From Flavobacteriaceae bacterium (GTDB lineage Bacteria; Bacteroidota; Bacteroidia; Flavobacteriales; Flavobacteriaceae): a DNA stretch of 64,000 bases. Below, one piece after another: positions 53,977 through 62,535 of this stretch. The stretch is taken from positions 1 to 64,000 of the forward strand of contig CANKZI010000009.1 of assembly GCA_947488595.1 (NCBI GenBank), in the 5' to 3' direction. Position numbers and translations under genes: made by a program. Every line of letters begins with the position of its first letter. Positions within the stretch are counted from its first letter, which is position 1. The notes under the pieces are model-generated. The model had not been told where the DNA came from. It saw only the letters and a list, made by a program, of their open reading frames with translations, and made no database searches.

Positions 53977-54897
53977 ATGTTAAGTAGAAAAAACAAGCTT
54001 TTGATCATGAAAATTGTGAGTTTGTTCTCTGTAGTTCGAGGGTATAATATTCCTGTAATCGTTTTAGCACAATACCTATCGGCTATTTTTATTTTGGCAC
54101 CCGAAAAAGGAGCACTTGCCGTACTACTCGATTTTAATTTATTTATTATTGTGCTCGCTTCATCACTAACGATTGCATCAGGATATATTATCAATAGTTT
54201 TTATGACAGTCAAAAAGACCTCATCAATCGGCCAAACAAATCAATGTTGGACCGATTGGTAAGCCAAAAAACAAAACTAACCGTCTATTTTTTACTCAAT
54301 TTTATCACGGCATTTATTGCTTTTTTCGTATCATGGCGTTCAGTTTTGTTCTTTTCGGTGTATATTTTTCTGATCTGGTTCTATTCTCACAAAATAAAAA
54401 AATATGCCATTATCGGCAATCTAATGTCCGCTTTACTGGCGGTTTTGCCTTTTTTTGCCATTCTCTTGTATTATAAAAATTTTTACGAGGTCATCTTTTA
54501 CCATGCAACTTTCTTATTTATATTATTGTTGATTCGCGAAATGATTAAGGACTTAGAAAACCTAAAAGGCGATTTCGCCAACGATTACAAAACCATTCCT
54601 ATTATATATGGTGAAAATGTTTCAAAAAAAACAATTTCTGCTTTGGCCGTCTTAACGATAATTCCAGTTTATGTACTTATAGAAATTTTCGACGTAGGCT
54701 ACATGGACATCTATTTCTACATTTGCCTTATCACGCTAATTTTCTTCATAACTTATCTGTGGAAGTCGACCCAAAAAGAACACTATTTACAACTTCATAA
54801 TGTCTTAAAATTATTAATTGTCGCTGGCGTTTTTTGTATTTTGCTCATCAATCCAAGTGTTTTATGGCACGGAAAAAATTTATTGCTTAAAGTATAA
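53977..54897 (+). CDS. UbiA-family prenyltransferase, probable geranylgeranylglycerol-phosphate geranylgeranyltransferase-like
   Basis: A 306-residue membrane protein with about eight or nine helices. The two Asp-rich motifs are NSFYDSQKDLINRPNKSM (first, an N-x3-D-x3-D form) and MIKDLENLKGDFANDYKTIP (second). These are the diphosphate/Mg sites of UbiA enzymes, which join a prenyl chain to an acceptor. Bacteroidota homologues are commonly named geranylgeranylglycerol-phosphate geranylgeranyltransferase-like, but the acceptor is not established here; menaquinone or other lipids are alternatives. Its place right after two mevalonate genes fits isoprenoid supply. The hairpin repeat copy C follows 9 bases after the stop. 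Confidence 0.82.
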   Translation: MLSRKNKLLIMKIVSLFSVVRGYNIPVIVLAQYLSAIFILAPEKGALAVLLDFNLFIIVLASSLTIASGYIINSFYDSQKDLINRPNKSMLDRLVSQKTKLTVYFLLNFITAFIAFFVSWRSVLFFSVYIFLIWFYSHKIKKYAIIGNLMSALLAVLPFFAILLYYKNFYEVIFYHATFLFILLLIREMIKDLENLKGDFANDYKTIPIIYGENVSKKTISALAVLTIIPVYVLIEIFDVGYMDIYFYICLITLIFFITYLWKSTQKEHYLQLHNVLKLLIVAGVFCILLINPSVLWHGKNLLLKV

Positions 54898-54905
54898 TTT
54901 TTTTC

Positions 54906-54980
54906 TGAAGCCAATCCAGCTATTCGCTTTATCTTTTGGGCTAAACCCCAGCCCAAAAGGATGCCGCTGCTATCTGGGCT
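54906..54980 (+). repeat. Interspersed hairpin repeat, copy C
   Basis: Starts TGAAGCCAATCCAGCTATTC and ends CTGCTATCTGGGCT. Arms CTTTTGGGCT and AGCCCAAAAG form a perfect 10-bp stem around AAACCCC. It lies between the prenyltransferase stop (54897) and the promoter of the pseudouridine synthase gene. Confidence 0.82.
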
Positions 54981-55021
54981 ACAACCAATGGCCTTAATAA
55001 CACCTTTACGTAATAAAAGCC

Positions 55022-55029
55022 TATCTTTG
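55022..55029 (+). promoter_or_regulatory. -7 element for the pseudouridine synthase gene
   Basis: TATCTTTG matches TAnnTTTG, 18 bases before the ATG at 55047. No TTG is evident at the -33 distance. Confidence 0.5.
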
Positions 55030-55046
55030 CAAAAATTACATGATTT

Positions 55047-55967
55047 ATGAATACAAATGAAGGCAGTAAAAAAGGAAATGGCGCAAGACCTAACAGCTCG
55101 CGACCTAATTCTAAGAAGCCAACGCGAAGCACTGCAAAACCTGCAATGGCCAAACGTGCCCAAGGCCCAAAAAAAGCAAAACCGACTAAAGCTACAGAAC
55201 CTGTTTCAGATAAAATAGCCAAAAAACCCAATCAAGTTGCCAAACGACCAAAAGTAGCCGACGAAATTCGTTTGAACAAATACATTTCCAACTCAGGAAT
55301 TTGCTCACGCCGCGATGCAGATATTTATATACAGTCTGGCAACGTCAAAGTCAATGGCGTTCCGGTTATCGAAATGGGTTATATGGTAAAACCAGGCGAT
55401 GTCGTTAATTTTGACGGCAATGTTTTGACGCCCGAAAAGAAAGAGTACATTTTGCTTAACAAACCTAAAAATTTCACTACTGCTTTCGACGAAGGTCAAG
55501 AATACCGCAATGTTTTAGAATTGGTTCGAGGAGCTACCAATGCAAAAATTGGTGCGGTTGGTCGAATGGACAAAAATACTACTGGATTATTACTGTTTAC
55601 TAATGATACCGATATGATTAGGAAATTCACTTTACCCAATCAAAAATCGTCAAAAATATACCAAGTTTCATTAGACAAAAATTTAAAATTTGAAGATTTA
55701 GAAAAAATAAACAAAGGTTTGGTACTCGACGGACACCGCGTTTTTGTAGAAGACATTAGCTATATCGAAAATGAACCAAAAAGTGAAATTGGTTTAAAAT
55801 TAAGATCTTCTAACGTAAAAGTAGTTCGTGCCATTTTTGAAAACTTCGATTATGATGTATTAAGAATTGACCGCGTATCATTTGCTGGATTGACCAAGAA
55901 AAACCTCCCGCGCGGCAATTGGAGAATGCTTACTGAGCAAGAAATCATTAATTTGAAGAATGTCTAA
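55047..55967 (+). CDS. rRNA pseudouridine synthase, RsuA/RluB family
   Basis: A 306-residue protein. Residues 1-70 are a Lys/Arg/Pro/Ala-rich, probably disordered tail that is common in this family in Flavobacteriia. Residues about 73-118 are an S4 RNA-binding domain (IRLNKYISNSGICSRRDAD). The catalytic domain has the Asp of GAVGRMDKNTTGLLLFTND, D175. It converts a uridine in rRNA to pseudouridine; the RluB-like large-subunit target is the usual one but cannot be decided here. A -7 element lies 18 bases upstream and a terminator follows at 55988. Confidence 0.93.
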   Translation: MNTNEGSKKGNGARPNSSRPNSKKPTRSTAKPAMAKRAQGPKKAKPTKATEPVSDKIAKKPNQVAKRPKVADEIRLNKYISNSGICSRRDADIYIQSGNVKVNGVPVIEMGYMVKPGDVVNFDGNVLTPEKKEYILLNKPKNFTTAFDEGQEYRNVLELVRGATNAKIGAVGRMDKNTTGLLLFTNDTDMIRKFTLPNQKSSKIYQVSLDKNLKFEDLEKINKGLVLDGHRVFVEDISYIENEPKSEIGLKLRSSNVKVVRAIFENFDYDVLRIDRVSFAGLTKKNLPRGNWRMLTEQEIINLKNV

Positions 55968-55987
55968 ACCATAATACACTCAACAAC

Positions 55988-56017
55988 AAATCCTGCCAAA
56001 ATTGCAGGATTTTTTTA
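55988..56017 (+). terminator. Rho-independent terminator
   Basis: AAATCCTGC (55988-55996) and GCAGGATTT (56004-56012) form a 9-bp perfect stem around CAAAATT, followed by T to 56017. It ends the pseudouridine synthase transcript nine bases before the next ATG. Confidence 0.9.
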
Positions 56018-56025
56018 CTTTAATA

Positions 56026-56385
56026 ATGTCAGAAAAATTACAATCTATTGCCTTCAAATGGTTTGATGCGTTTAATTCGCACAATTTAGACCAACTTTTA
56101 TCATTGTATGATGACGAAGCACAGCATTTTAGTCCAAAATTAAAAATTCGAGAACCAAAAACCAATGGATACATTTCAGGAAAGTTGGCTTTACATGATT
56201 GGTGGAAAGATGCGTTTGAAAGATTGCCCACGCTTCATTACAAAGTAACTTCACTAACCGCCAATACCGATCGTGTTTTTATGGAATACATTCGTTCAGT
56301 TGCAGGAGAGGAAGACCTGCTCGTTGCCGAAGTATTAGAAATTAAAGCAGATAAAATTATTGCTTCAAGAGTTTATCATGGGTGA
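56026..56385 (+). CDS. SnoaL/NTF2-like protein
   Basis: A 119-residue protein from the ATG at 56026; an in-frame TTG at 56002 lies in the terminator and is rejected. The pattern FKWFDAFNSHNLDQLLSLYD, then DEAQHFSPKL and a beta-rich remainder ending ASRVYHG, fits the SnoaL-like/NTF2 cone fold often used as small enzymes or ligand-binding units. No catalytic set can be assigned. No signal peptide. Neighbours give no hint of function. Fold call moderate. Confidence 0.75.
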   Translation: MSEKLQSIAFKWFDAFNSHNLDQLLSLYDDEAQHFSPKLKIREPKTNGYISGKLALHDWWKDAFERLPTLHYKVTSLTANTDRVFMEYIRSVAGEEDLLVAEVLEIKADKIIASRVYHG

Positions 56386-56388
56386 TTT

Positions 56389-56416
56389 ATTTTAGCTTTT
56401 TATTAACAGCTAAAAT
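56389..56416 (+). other. Hairpin between SnoaL-like and unknown gene
   Basis: ATTTTAGCT and AGCTAAAAT form a 9-bp perfect stem around a ten-base loop. No T run follows, so it may be a weak terminator or a transcript-stabilising stem. Confidence 0.4.
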
Positions 56417-56470
56417 TGTATGATTTATATCCTAATCTTTATTTTTACCGCTTTTAAAATTAAAACGAAC

Positions 56471-57169
56471 ATGAAAAAAATATTTTTAGTCTTAGCATTT
56501 GTAATGCTATTTATCAACTCTTTCGGACAAGCCAGAGCTGACTTATACAACTATTTCAATTCAACAAAAGCTGGTGTTGGATCATTAATGGAAAAAGTAG
56601 GAGAAAAAGAAACAGACAATGCGACTGGAAGCCCTTATATCTTGAAAACTTTTTCTTTAGGAAATATAAATGGTGTAGAGGGATCTATATTAATTAAATA
56701 CAATGCCTATTCAGACGTAATAGAATTAAATAATGGTGACGACAAAGTTTTCATACTGCCTAAAGATCAAGAGTTTAATACGATTAGCTTAAAAGCTTCA
56801 AGCCATCCTTATAAACTGTTTAATTACCGGGATTTAAAGAACGAAGAAGTAAATGGTTATTTGATAGAGCAAGTAGCAGAAAATGGAGTAGCATTATTAA
56901 AAAGAGAAAAAATAATTCTTATTCCAGAGAAACAACCTCAAAATGGTTATGGTACTTTTTCTCCCGCAAAATATGAAAGAGTAACCGACGATTATTATTT
57001 ACAGTTAAAAGAAAAAAATATTGTGCCATTTCCAAAAAACAAGAAAAAGCTACAACAACTTTTTACTACTCAAAAAGACGCAATTGATACTTTTTTCGAA
57101 TCCAATGAATTGTCATTCAAAGAAGAGCAAGACATGATCAAAATAACACAATTTATAGCTACACTATAA
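56471..57169 (+). CDS. Secreted protein of unknown function
   Basis: A 232-residue protein; the ATG at 56471 starts MKKIFLVLAFVMLFINSFGQ, a signal peptide ending at GQ, whereas an upstream in-frame start at 56420 puts charged residues before it. The mature part is mixed alpha/beta with repeated Asn/Asp-rich loops and a Lys-rich C-terminal helix region (KNKKKLQQLFTTQKDAIDTF). I do not recognise the family. It has no lipobox and no T9SS tail, so periplasmic location is likely. Its 3' end overlaps the convergent tsaB by six bases. Confidence 0.75.
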   Translation: MKKIFLVLAFVMLFINSFGQARADLYNYFNSTKAGVGSLMEKVGEKETDNATGSPYILKTFSLGNINGVEGSILIKYNAYSDVIELNNGDDKVFILPKDQEFNTISLKASSHPYKLFNYRDLKNEEVNGYLIEQVAENGVALLKREKIILIPEKQPQNGYGTFSPAKYERVTDDYYLQLKEKNIVPFPKNKKKLQQLFTTQKDAIDTFFESNELSFKEEQDMIKITQFIATL

Positions 57170-57832
57170 GTAAGATTTTGCTAAGAAAAAATCTTTTAAA
57201 TAATAAGGTTCAAAATAAGCGACATCAACAGTGTCGCTTTTTTTATACTTTTCAAATGACAATATTCCCATTGCTTTTGCCGAAGGATACCGAATGTCTT
57301 CGAGAAAAATAAAATTGCTTTTGGTTAAAAACGGTTGACATTTTTGAGCACAATCACCAACAAAATGCAGGGTTTCGTTAAAAGTACCGAAACTTTCTTC
57401 AGTAATGATTTCGGCTTCAACTTTTCTTATCTTTTCCAATTTCGAATTAAATACAGCACTGTAAACTTCCATTCTACGTGCATCAATCATCGCCACAATT
57501 AAACCGTTATCAATTTTAACTTCAGCTGCCATAACAGCCAATGTATCAATCGCAATAAGCGGAATATCTAAAGCAAAACACAATCCTTTTGCTGCAGAAA
57601 CACCAATTCTAAGTCCAGTGTAAGATCCTGGACCTTGACTCACTGCAATAGCTGATAAATCTTTGTAAGTGATTTTGGCTTCTAAAAGTAATTCCTCAAT
57701 AAAAACATGCAATTTTTCGGCGTGAGAATAATTTGCTTCGGCTATTTCCTTAAAACAAATCGTGATTCCGTCTACTGAAATGGCAACAGAACAATTTTTG
57801 GTCGCTGTTTCTATGTTTAAAATATAAACCAA
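57164..57832 (-). CDS. tsaB: tRNA threonylcarbamoyladenosine biosynthesis protein TsaB
   Basis: A 222-residue cytoplasmic protein of the ASKHA/TsaD-like fold. Signatures are ILNIETATKNCSVAISVDG and the SQGPGSYTGLRIGVSAAKGL loop, plus DARRMEVYSAVF. TsaB forms a heterodimer with TsaD and supports t6A modification at position 37 of ANN-decoding tRNAs. It starts one base after the stop of the upstream efflux adaptor gene, so it is probably translated from the same transcript. It is slightly shorter than E. coli TsaB but complete. Confidence 0.94.
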   Translation of the reverse strand: MVYILNIETATKNCSVAISVDGITICFKEIAEANYSHAEKLHVFIEELLLEAKITYKDLSAIAVSQGPGSYTGLRIGVSAAKGLCFALDIPLIAIDTLAVMAAEVKIDNGLIVAMIDARRMEVYSAVFNSKLEKIRKVEAEIITEESFGTFNETLHFVGDCAQKCQPFLTKSNFIFLEDIRYPSAKAMGILSFEKYKKSDTVDVAYFEPYYLKDFFLAKSYL

Positions 57833-57833
57833 T

Positions 57834-59129
57834 TTAGTTTTCTTTTTTTGATTTTTCTCCGCTCTCTTTTATAAAAACAGGATCATTAGAATTCAACTCT
57901 TTGACGGTGTTGTATGGACCAATAATGATGGTATCGCCTTTTTTTATTCCTGTTAAAACCTCAATATTGGTATCGTCTTGAATGCCTGTCTTGATAATTC
58001 TTATTTTTGATTTATTTCCTTTTTTTACAAAAACGCATTCTATCTTTTTATCGGTTTTCGGAATCGCTTTGGCCTCTTCTTCGTCTTTCATATCTGGCAT
58101 TTTTACTGCCAATGTATCTGCCCTCACCACAACAGCACTAATAGGAACTGCTAAGATGTTCGATTTTCTTTTTGTAATAATATCAACTGTAGCAGTCATC
58201 CCAGGTCTAAAGGGCGAATAACTTTTGTCTTGACCTTCTAACAAATCCAAATAAGATGTTTTGAGAATTCTAACTTTTACTTTAAAATTCGTTACTTGAT
58301 CAGCAGTTAAAGTAGAACTGGCAGAATTAGAAATACTCGTTACAACACCTTTGAACTGCTTTTTTAGATAAGCATCAACTTCAATATTGGCAGAGTCACC
58401 AACATTAATTTTTACGATGTCATTTTCGTTTACATCTACTTCAACTTCCATGTTATTGAGGTTGGCAACACGCAAAATTTCGGTTCCTGTCATTTGTTGT
58501 GTACCCAAAACCCTTTCACCCAATTCGACAGCCAATGATGAAATGGTTCCGTCTGCAGGCGCATAAATGGTCGTTCTACCTAAATTGTCTTTGGCTTCGT
58601 TGACCGTTGCCGAAGCACTTTGAACATTATAATAAGCCGATTGCTTTGAAGCCTTTGCAACTTCAAATGCCGATATGCTTTTATCCCAATCTGATTTTGA
58701 AATAATACCTTTTTCAAATAAAGTTTTGTTACGTTCATAATTGGCTTTGGCTTCTTTGAACTGTGCGTCAGCTTGGCTAAGACCTGCTTTGGTTTGTGAC
58801 AATCCTGCAACAGTTCTTTCGAAACCAGAAGTATACAAATCGGGATTTATTTTGACCAACAAATCACCTTTTTTTACAACTTGACCTTCTTTTACAGGCA
58901 GAGCGATAATTTCGCCCGACACTTCCGACGAAATTTTCACTTCAATTTCTGGTTGTATTTTTCCAGTAGCCGAAACGGTTTCGATAATAGTTATTGCATC
59001 AACACGAGCAACATCAACTTCTTTTCCTTTTTCTTTGTTGCCTATAATTCCATTTTTAGACAATACAATCAAACCAATAATAAAAACAAGCATTAAAGCT
59101 ACTACAATATAAATCGTCTTTTTTGACAT
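57834..59129 (-). CDS. Periplasmic efflux adaptor (HlyD/MacA-type membrane fusion protein)
   Basis: A 431-residue protein with one N-terminal membrane anchor (YIVVALMLVFIIGLIVLS). The lipoyl/barrel-sandwich halves are VKISSEVSGEIIALPVKEGQ and DNLGRTTIYAPADGTISSLA, separated by a long alpha hairpin (about 110-180). A beta-barrel and membrane-proximal domain follow (FRPGMTATVDI). It would bridge an inner-membrane pump and an outer-membrane channel. A TolC homologue lies 8 bases upstream, but no inner-membrane RND or ABC partner is in the window; MacB-type ABC is the likely kind. Family call firm, partner inferred. Confidence 0.9.
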   Translation of the reverse strand: MSKKTIYIVVALMLVFIIGLIVLSKNGIIGNKEKGKEVDVARVDAITIIETVSATGKIQPEIEVKISSEVSGEIIALPVKEGQVVKKGDLLVKINPDLYTSGFERTVAGLSQTKAGLSQADAQFKEAKANYERNKTLFEKGIISKSDWDKSISAFEVAKASKQSAYYNVQSASATVNEAKDNLGRTTIYAPADGTISSLAVELGERVLGTQQMTGTEILRVANLNNMEVEVDVNENDIVKINVGDSANIEVDAYLKKQFKGVVTSISNSASSTLTADQVTNFKVKVRILKTSYLDLLEGQDKSYSPFRPGMTATVDIITKRKSNILAVPISAVVVRADTLAVKMPDMKDEEEAKAIPKTDKKIECVFVKKGNKSKIRIIKTGIQDDTNIEVLTGIKKGDTIIIGPYNTVKELNSNDPVFIKESGEKSKKEN

Positions 59130-59137
59130 AATTCTTT

Positions 59138-60589
59138 TTAATTTTGAGTTATCGGAATTCCGAAATAAAATTCTACCACTTTTACTCTAAAAATATAATC
59201 ATATTTGGTGCGCAAAACTTCCGATTGCGCATTAACAAATAAAGTTTGTGCTTGATTCAAATCGAATGCATTCATCAATCCTACATTGAATTTCTCTTTG
59301 GCATAATTATAAGCTTCTGTTCTTGCCTCAAGTGCAGCAAGTGCCGATTCATATGAATTTAACGCTCCATTTGCATCAGTAAAAGCGGTAAAAACATTGC
59401 GTTCTAAATCCAATTCCTGTTGACTAAAAGCAATTTTTGATCTTTCTAAAGCTATTTTTGAACGCGCAACAGTATTTCTTGCCGAAAATCCTCTCAAAAT
59501 CGGAATGCTAAGTTGAACACCAAAAGAATGCCCTTTGTTGTCACTAAACTGCTCCAAAACACTATTTGATTTTCCTAAAACTGGATTAAAATTGTTTTGA
59601 AATATAGTATAATTTGTGCCGTCAACAGTTACAAAATTATTGGTTGGCGAAGTCGGTATCGCTGTATTTGGCACAGCTCCAATTACTTGATCAGAATAGG
59701 AGGCCCTTGTATTAAAGTTATAATACCCAAACAAACTTGGTTGGTAAGCGCCTTTGGCAATTTTTAAATCCCTCTCGGCAATCTCTAAATTGGTTCTGGC
59801 AATCTTAAGTTCGACCCTTTGCTCTTTGGCTTTTTCAAAAATAGCTTGTGGTGACTGCATCATTGTAGCACTTTCACGAACAAGATAATCGTTATCAGCA
59901 ATATCAAAATTCTGAAAATCTTCCAACTGTAGCAACTGAGCCAAACTTAATTTAGAAATCAATAAAGTATTTTGTGCAATTACAACTGCTTGTTTATTGG
60001 CTGCAACTGTAGCTTTTACATCCAGCAAATCGCCTCTGGGAATCGAACCGGCGTTGACCAATTCTTGGGTGCGCTGCATCTGTTTTTCGTTATTCGACTG
60101 TTGCTCACTCTGTACTTTTAGGTTTTCTTTGTTGAAAAGTATTTGCAAAAAAGCATTGGCCACGTTCAGTGAAATATCATCACGCATTTTTGTCAATTGG
60201 TATTGCGATGCGATTATTGAAAGATTGGCGCGACGCAAACGGTTTTGATTTTGCAGTCCGTTATAAATCACAATATTTGATGTTAGTCCTGCCGAGGTAA
60301 ATTGGGTCGTTTGATTTTCGAGTAATCCCGTTGTGATGTTTTGGTTTAAACCAATATTCCAAGAATGTGAACCGTTGGCTTCGATAGTAGGTAAAAAGTT
60401 ACCAAATGCATCTTTTTTATCAATGTTTGAAACTTGTGTGTCGAGTATAGATTGTTGAACAGAAATATTGTTTTCCAACGCATAATCTACACATTCTTTG
60501 ATGGTCCATTTTTTGACTTGTGCTGCAGATTTCCATCCGATGCAAAAAACAAAGCAACATAAAAACCCATAAAATGTTATATTTTTCAT
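59138..60589 (-). CDS. TolC-family outer-membrane efflux protein
   Basis: A 483-residue protein; the ATG at 60589 gives MKNITFYGFL and a signal peptide ending KSAAQ, while a longer frame to 60670 adds a non-signal tail. Two outer-membrane efflux protein domains are visible: the first starts WTIKECVDYALENNISVQQS, the second includes VQLSIPILRGFSARNTVARS and KFNVGLMNAFDLNQAQTLF. The long helices form the periplasmic tunnel. It is the exit channel for the adjacent adaptor, eight bases downstream, and begins a probable operon with the adaptor and tsaB. Confidence 0.93.
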   Translation of the reverse strand: MKNITFYGFLCCFVFCIGWKSAAQVKKWTIKECVDYALENNISVQQSILDTQVSNIDKKDAFGNFLPTIEANGSHSWNIGLNQNITTGLLENQTTQFTSAGLTSNIVIYNGLQNQNRLRRANLSIIASQYQLTKMRDDISLNVANAFLQILFNKENLKVQSEQQSNNEKQMQRTQELVNAGSIPRGDLLDVKATVAANKQAVVIAQNTLLISKLSLAQLLQLEDFQNFDIADNDYLVRESATMMQSPQAIFEKAKEQRVELKIARTNLEIAERDLKIAKGAYQPSLFGYYNFNTRASYSDQVIGAVPNTAIPTSPTNNFVTVDGTNYTIFQNNFNPVLGKSNSVLEQFSDNKGHSFGVQLSIPILRGFSARNTVARSKIALERSKIAFSQQELDLERNVFTAFTDANGALNSYESALAALEARTEAYNYAKEKFNVGLMNAFDLNQAQTLFVNAQSEVLRTKYDYIFRVKVVEFYFGIPITQN

Positions 60590-60760
60590 AATATTCCTTT
60601 CAGAAGTAAGCACGATAGCAAAGTGTAAATTTAAATCTTTTGATTGAAATAACATCAAAACAAACACCAATACTTAAGTCGCAAAAAGTTAATAGGCGTT
60701 ACAGTAACTTTTAATAAAATTTGAATTAATTTTACTGGCTATCTTCAATTGCCTATTGCT

Positions 60761-62161
60761 ATGAGTAAAATAATTTATAAATTCTGTCTGTGTTTTTCTG
60801 TTACTTTGTTTTTTATTGGATGTGGTAGTACGCAAAAAATAGCCACATTAAAACCAGAACCTGACGATGCCTCGCCTTTAATTTATGACAATGTTCCTTC
60901 CTTTATCAGTTTGCCAATTACAATCAAACTGCAAGACATTGAAAACCAAAGCAACAAATTATTAAACGGTTTGATTTATGAAGACAACAAAATTGAAGAT
61001 GACAACTATACAATAAAAGTCTGGAAATTAGCAGCAATCAATCTTGTCAATGAAAACGGAAAAATCAAAACTATTTTACCACTGAAAGCTACGGTAAATT
61101 ATCGTTATGGTATTAATCAATTTGGTGTTGCTTTGTATGACACGCGCGAAATTAACCTCAACGGTACCATTACACTTTTGAGCGAAGTTGGTTTGACCAA
61201 CTGGAAACTCAACACCAAAACCGAATTCAAATCGTTGGATTGGAAAGAAAGTCCTACCATTTCAATCGCTGGAAAAAAAATCGCAATTACTTATCTGATT
61301 AACCCCGCGCTAAAACTTTTTAAATCAAAAATCGAAAAAAACATTGATGAAACCATTAAAAAGTCAATGGATTTTAAACCAAATGTTCTTGATGCACTCG
61401 AAAAAATTTGCACCCCAAGCGAAATGAGCCCAGATTATGAAAGTTGGTTGAGGATTGTTCCGCTAGAATTATATACCACAGATGCGGTTTTAAAAAAAGA
61501 GCTGATTACTTTTGATATGGGACTTAAATGCCATATTGAAACTTTAGTCGGAAAAAAACCAGCGTCAAAATTCAATCGCAATACCATTATACTGCAACCC
61601 GTTTCAAAAATGCCCGATAAAATCTCGGCCAATATTGTTGCTGTTTCGACCTACAATGACGCTTCAAAGGTAATGACTAAAAATTTTTTAGGCCAAGAAT
61701 TTGGTTCTGGAACCAAAAAAGTTACTGTTCAAAATGTGGCACTTTGGCATAAAGAAGGTAAAATGGTGATTGCTTTGGATTTACTTGGAAGCCTAAACGG
61801 AACTATTTATCTCGCTGGTTTTCCGCAATACAACGAAGCGACCAAAGAAATATTTTTTGACCAATTGGAATATGCAATTGATACTAAAAACAAATTAATT
61901 CGAACTGCCAATTGGCTCGCTAGTGGATATGTTCTGAAAAAAATTCAAGAAAATTGCCGTTATTCTATCAAACCCAATCTTGAGGAAGGCAAAAAAAACA
62001 TGTTGCATTATATGACTAATTTTTCGCCCATGCCAGGGGTATTTGTCAACGGAAAAATGAGCGATATCGAATTCAAAAAAGTGCAATTGACGAACAAAGC
62101 TATTATTGCGTTTTTATCGGTATCTGGTCAAGTGAATGTAACGGTTGATGGTTTGAAATAA
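60761..62161 (+). CDS. DUF4403-family lipoprotein
   Basis: A 466-residue lipoprotein; the ATG at 60761 gives MSKIIYKFCLCFSVTLFFIG followed by the lipidated Cys21 (FIGC). An in-frame TTG at 60749 is less likely. The mature protein begins with SFISLPITIKLQDIENQSNK and repeats long beta segments such as LKATVNYRYGINQFGVALYD, consistent with the DUF4403 (TULIP-like) family of lipid-binding-fold proteins reported from Bacteroidota. Function unknown. The gene is divergent from the TolC gene and has no operon partner. Confidence 0.8.
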   Translation: MSKIIYKFCLCFSVTLFFIGCGSTQKIATLKPEPDDASPLIYDNVPSFISLPITIKLQDIENQSNKLLNGLIYEDNKIEDDNYTIKVWKLAAINLVNENGKIKTILPLKATVNYRYGINQFGVALYDTREINLNGTITLLSEVGLTNWKLNTKTEFKSLDWKESPTISIAGKKIAITYLINPALKLFKSKIEKNIDETIKKSMDFKPNVLDALEKICTPSEMSPDYESWLRIVPLELYTTDAVLKKELITFDMGLKCHIETLVGKKPASKFNRNTIILQPVSKMPDKISANIVAVSTYNDASKVMTKNFLGQEFGSGTKKVTVQNVALWHKEGKMVIALDLLGSLNGTIYLAGFPQYNEATKEIFFDQLEYAIDTKNKLIRTANWLASGYVLKKIQENCRYSIKPNLEEGKKNMLHYMTNFSPMPGVFVNGKMSDIEFKKVQLTNKAIIAFLSVSGQVNVTVDGLK

Positions 62162-62177
62162 AACAAAAAGCTAGTGA

Positions 62178-62519
62178 TTACAATTGCTTTTCAGGTTGCC
62201 AAAAATGCTTTTCAAAATCAACAATTTGATTGTCAACAACCACAATTCCTTCATTTTCGAGCAATTGCTGCATCAGGTTGGTGCCGTCAAAATGATGCTT
62301 TCCAGTCAACAATCCATTTCTGTTGACCACACGGTGCGCCGGAACATCTTCGAGATTGTGAGAAGCATTCATTGCCCAACCCACCATTCTAGCAGATTTT
62401 GCAGTGCCGAGAACTTTCGCAATAGCGCCATAAGACGTTATTTTCCCATACGGAATTTGCCTGGCAATAGTATAAACCCTTTCGAAAAAATTGTCGTTAT
62501 CTTGTTTTATGATGGCCAC
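62178..62519 (-). CDS. Alkyltransferase-like protein (MGMT family, no active-site cysteine)
   Basis: A 113-residue protein matching the C-terminal DNA-binding domain of O6-alkylguanine transferases: VYTIARQIPYGKITSYGAIA, then AKSARMVGWAMNAS (with the arginine finger) and VPAHRVVNRNGLLTGKHHF. The usual PCHRV is PAHRV, so the alkyl-accepting cysteine is Ala, the mark of ATL proteins, which bind damaged guanine and pass it to nucleotide excision repair. The start is a GTG at 62519 (the next in-frame upstream stop is at 62541); it lies 16 bases after the LysE-type gene. Confidence 0.88.
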   Translation of the reverse strand: MAIIKQDNDNFFERVYTIARQIPYGKITSYGAIAKVLGTAKSARMVGWAMNASHNLEDVPAHRVVNRNGLLTGKHHFDGTNLMQQLLENEGIVVVDNQIVDFEKHFWQPEKQL

Positions 62520-62535
62520 ATTTGCAACAATTAAT

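Noticed and set aside
60590..60760. CAAAGTGTA (minus-strand TACACTTTG) as a promoter for the TolC gene
   Set aside because: The spacing inside the -7 motif is one base too long for TAnnTTTG, and no TTG partner is clear.
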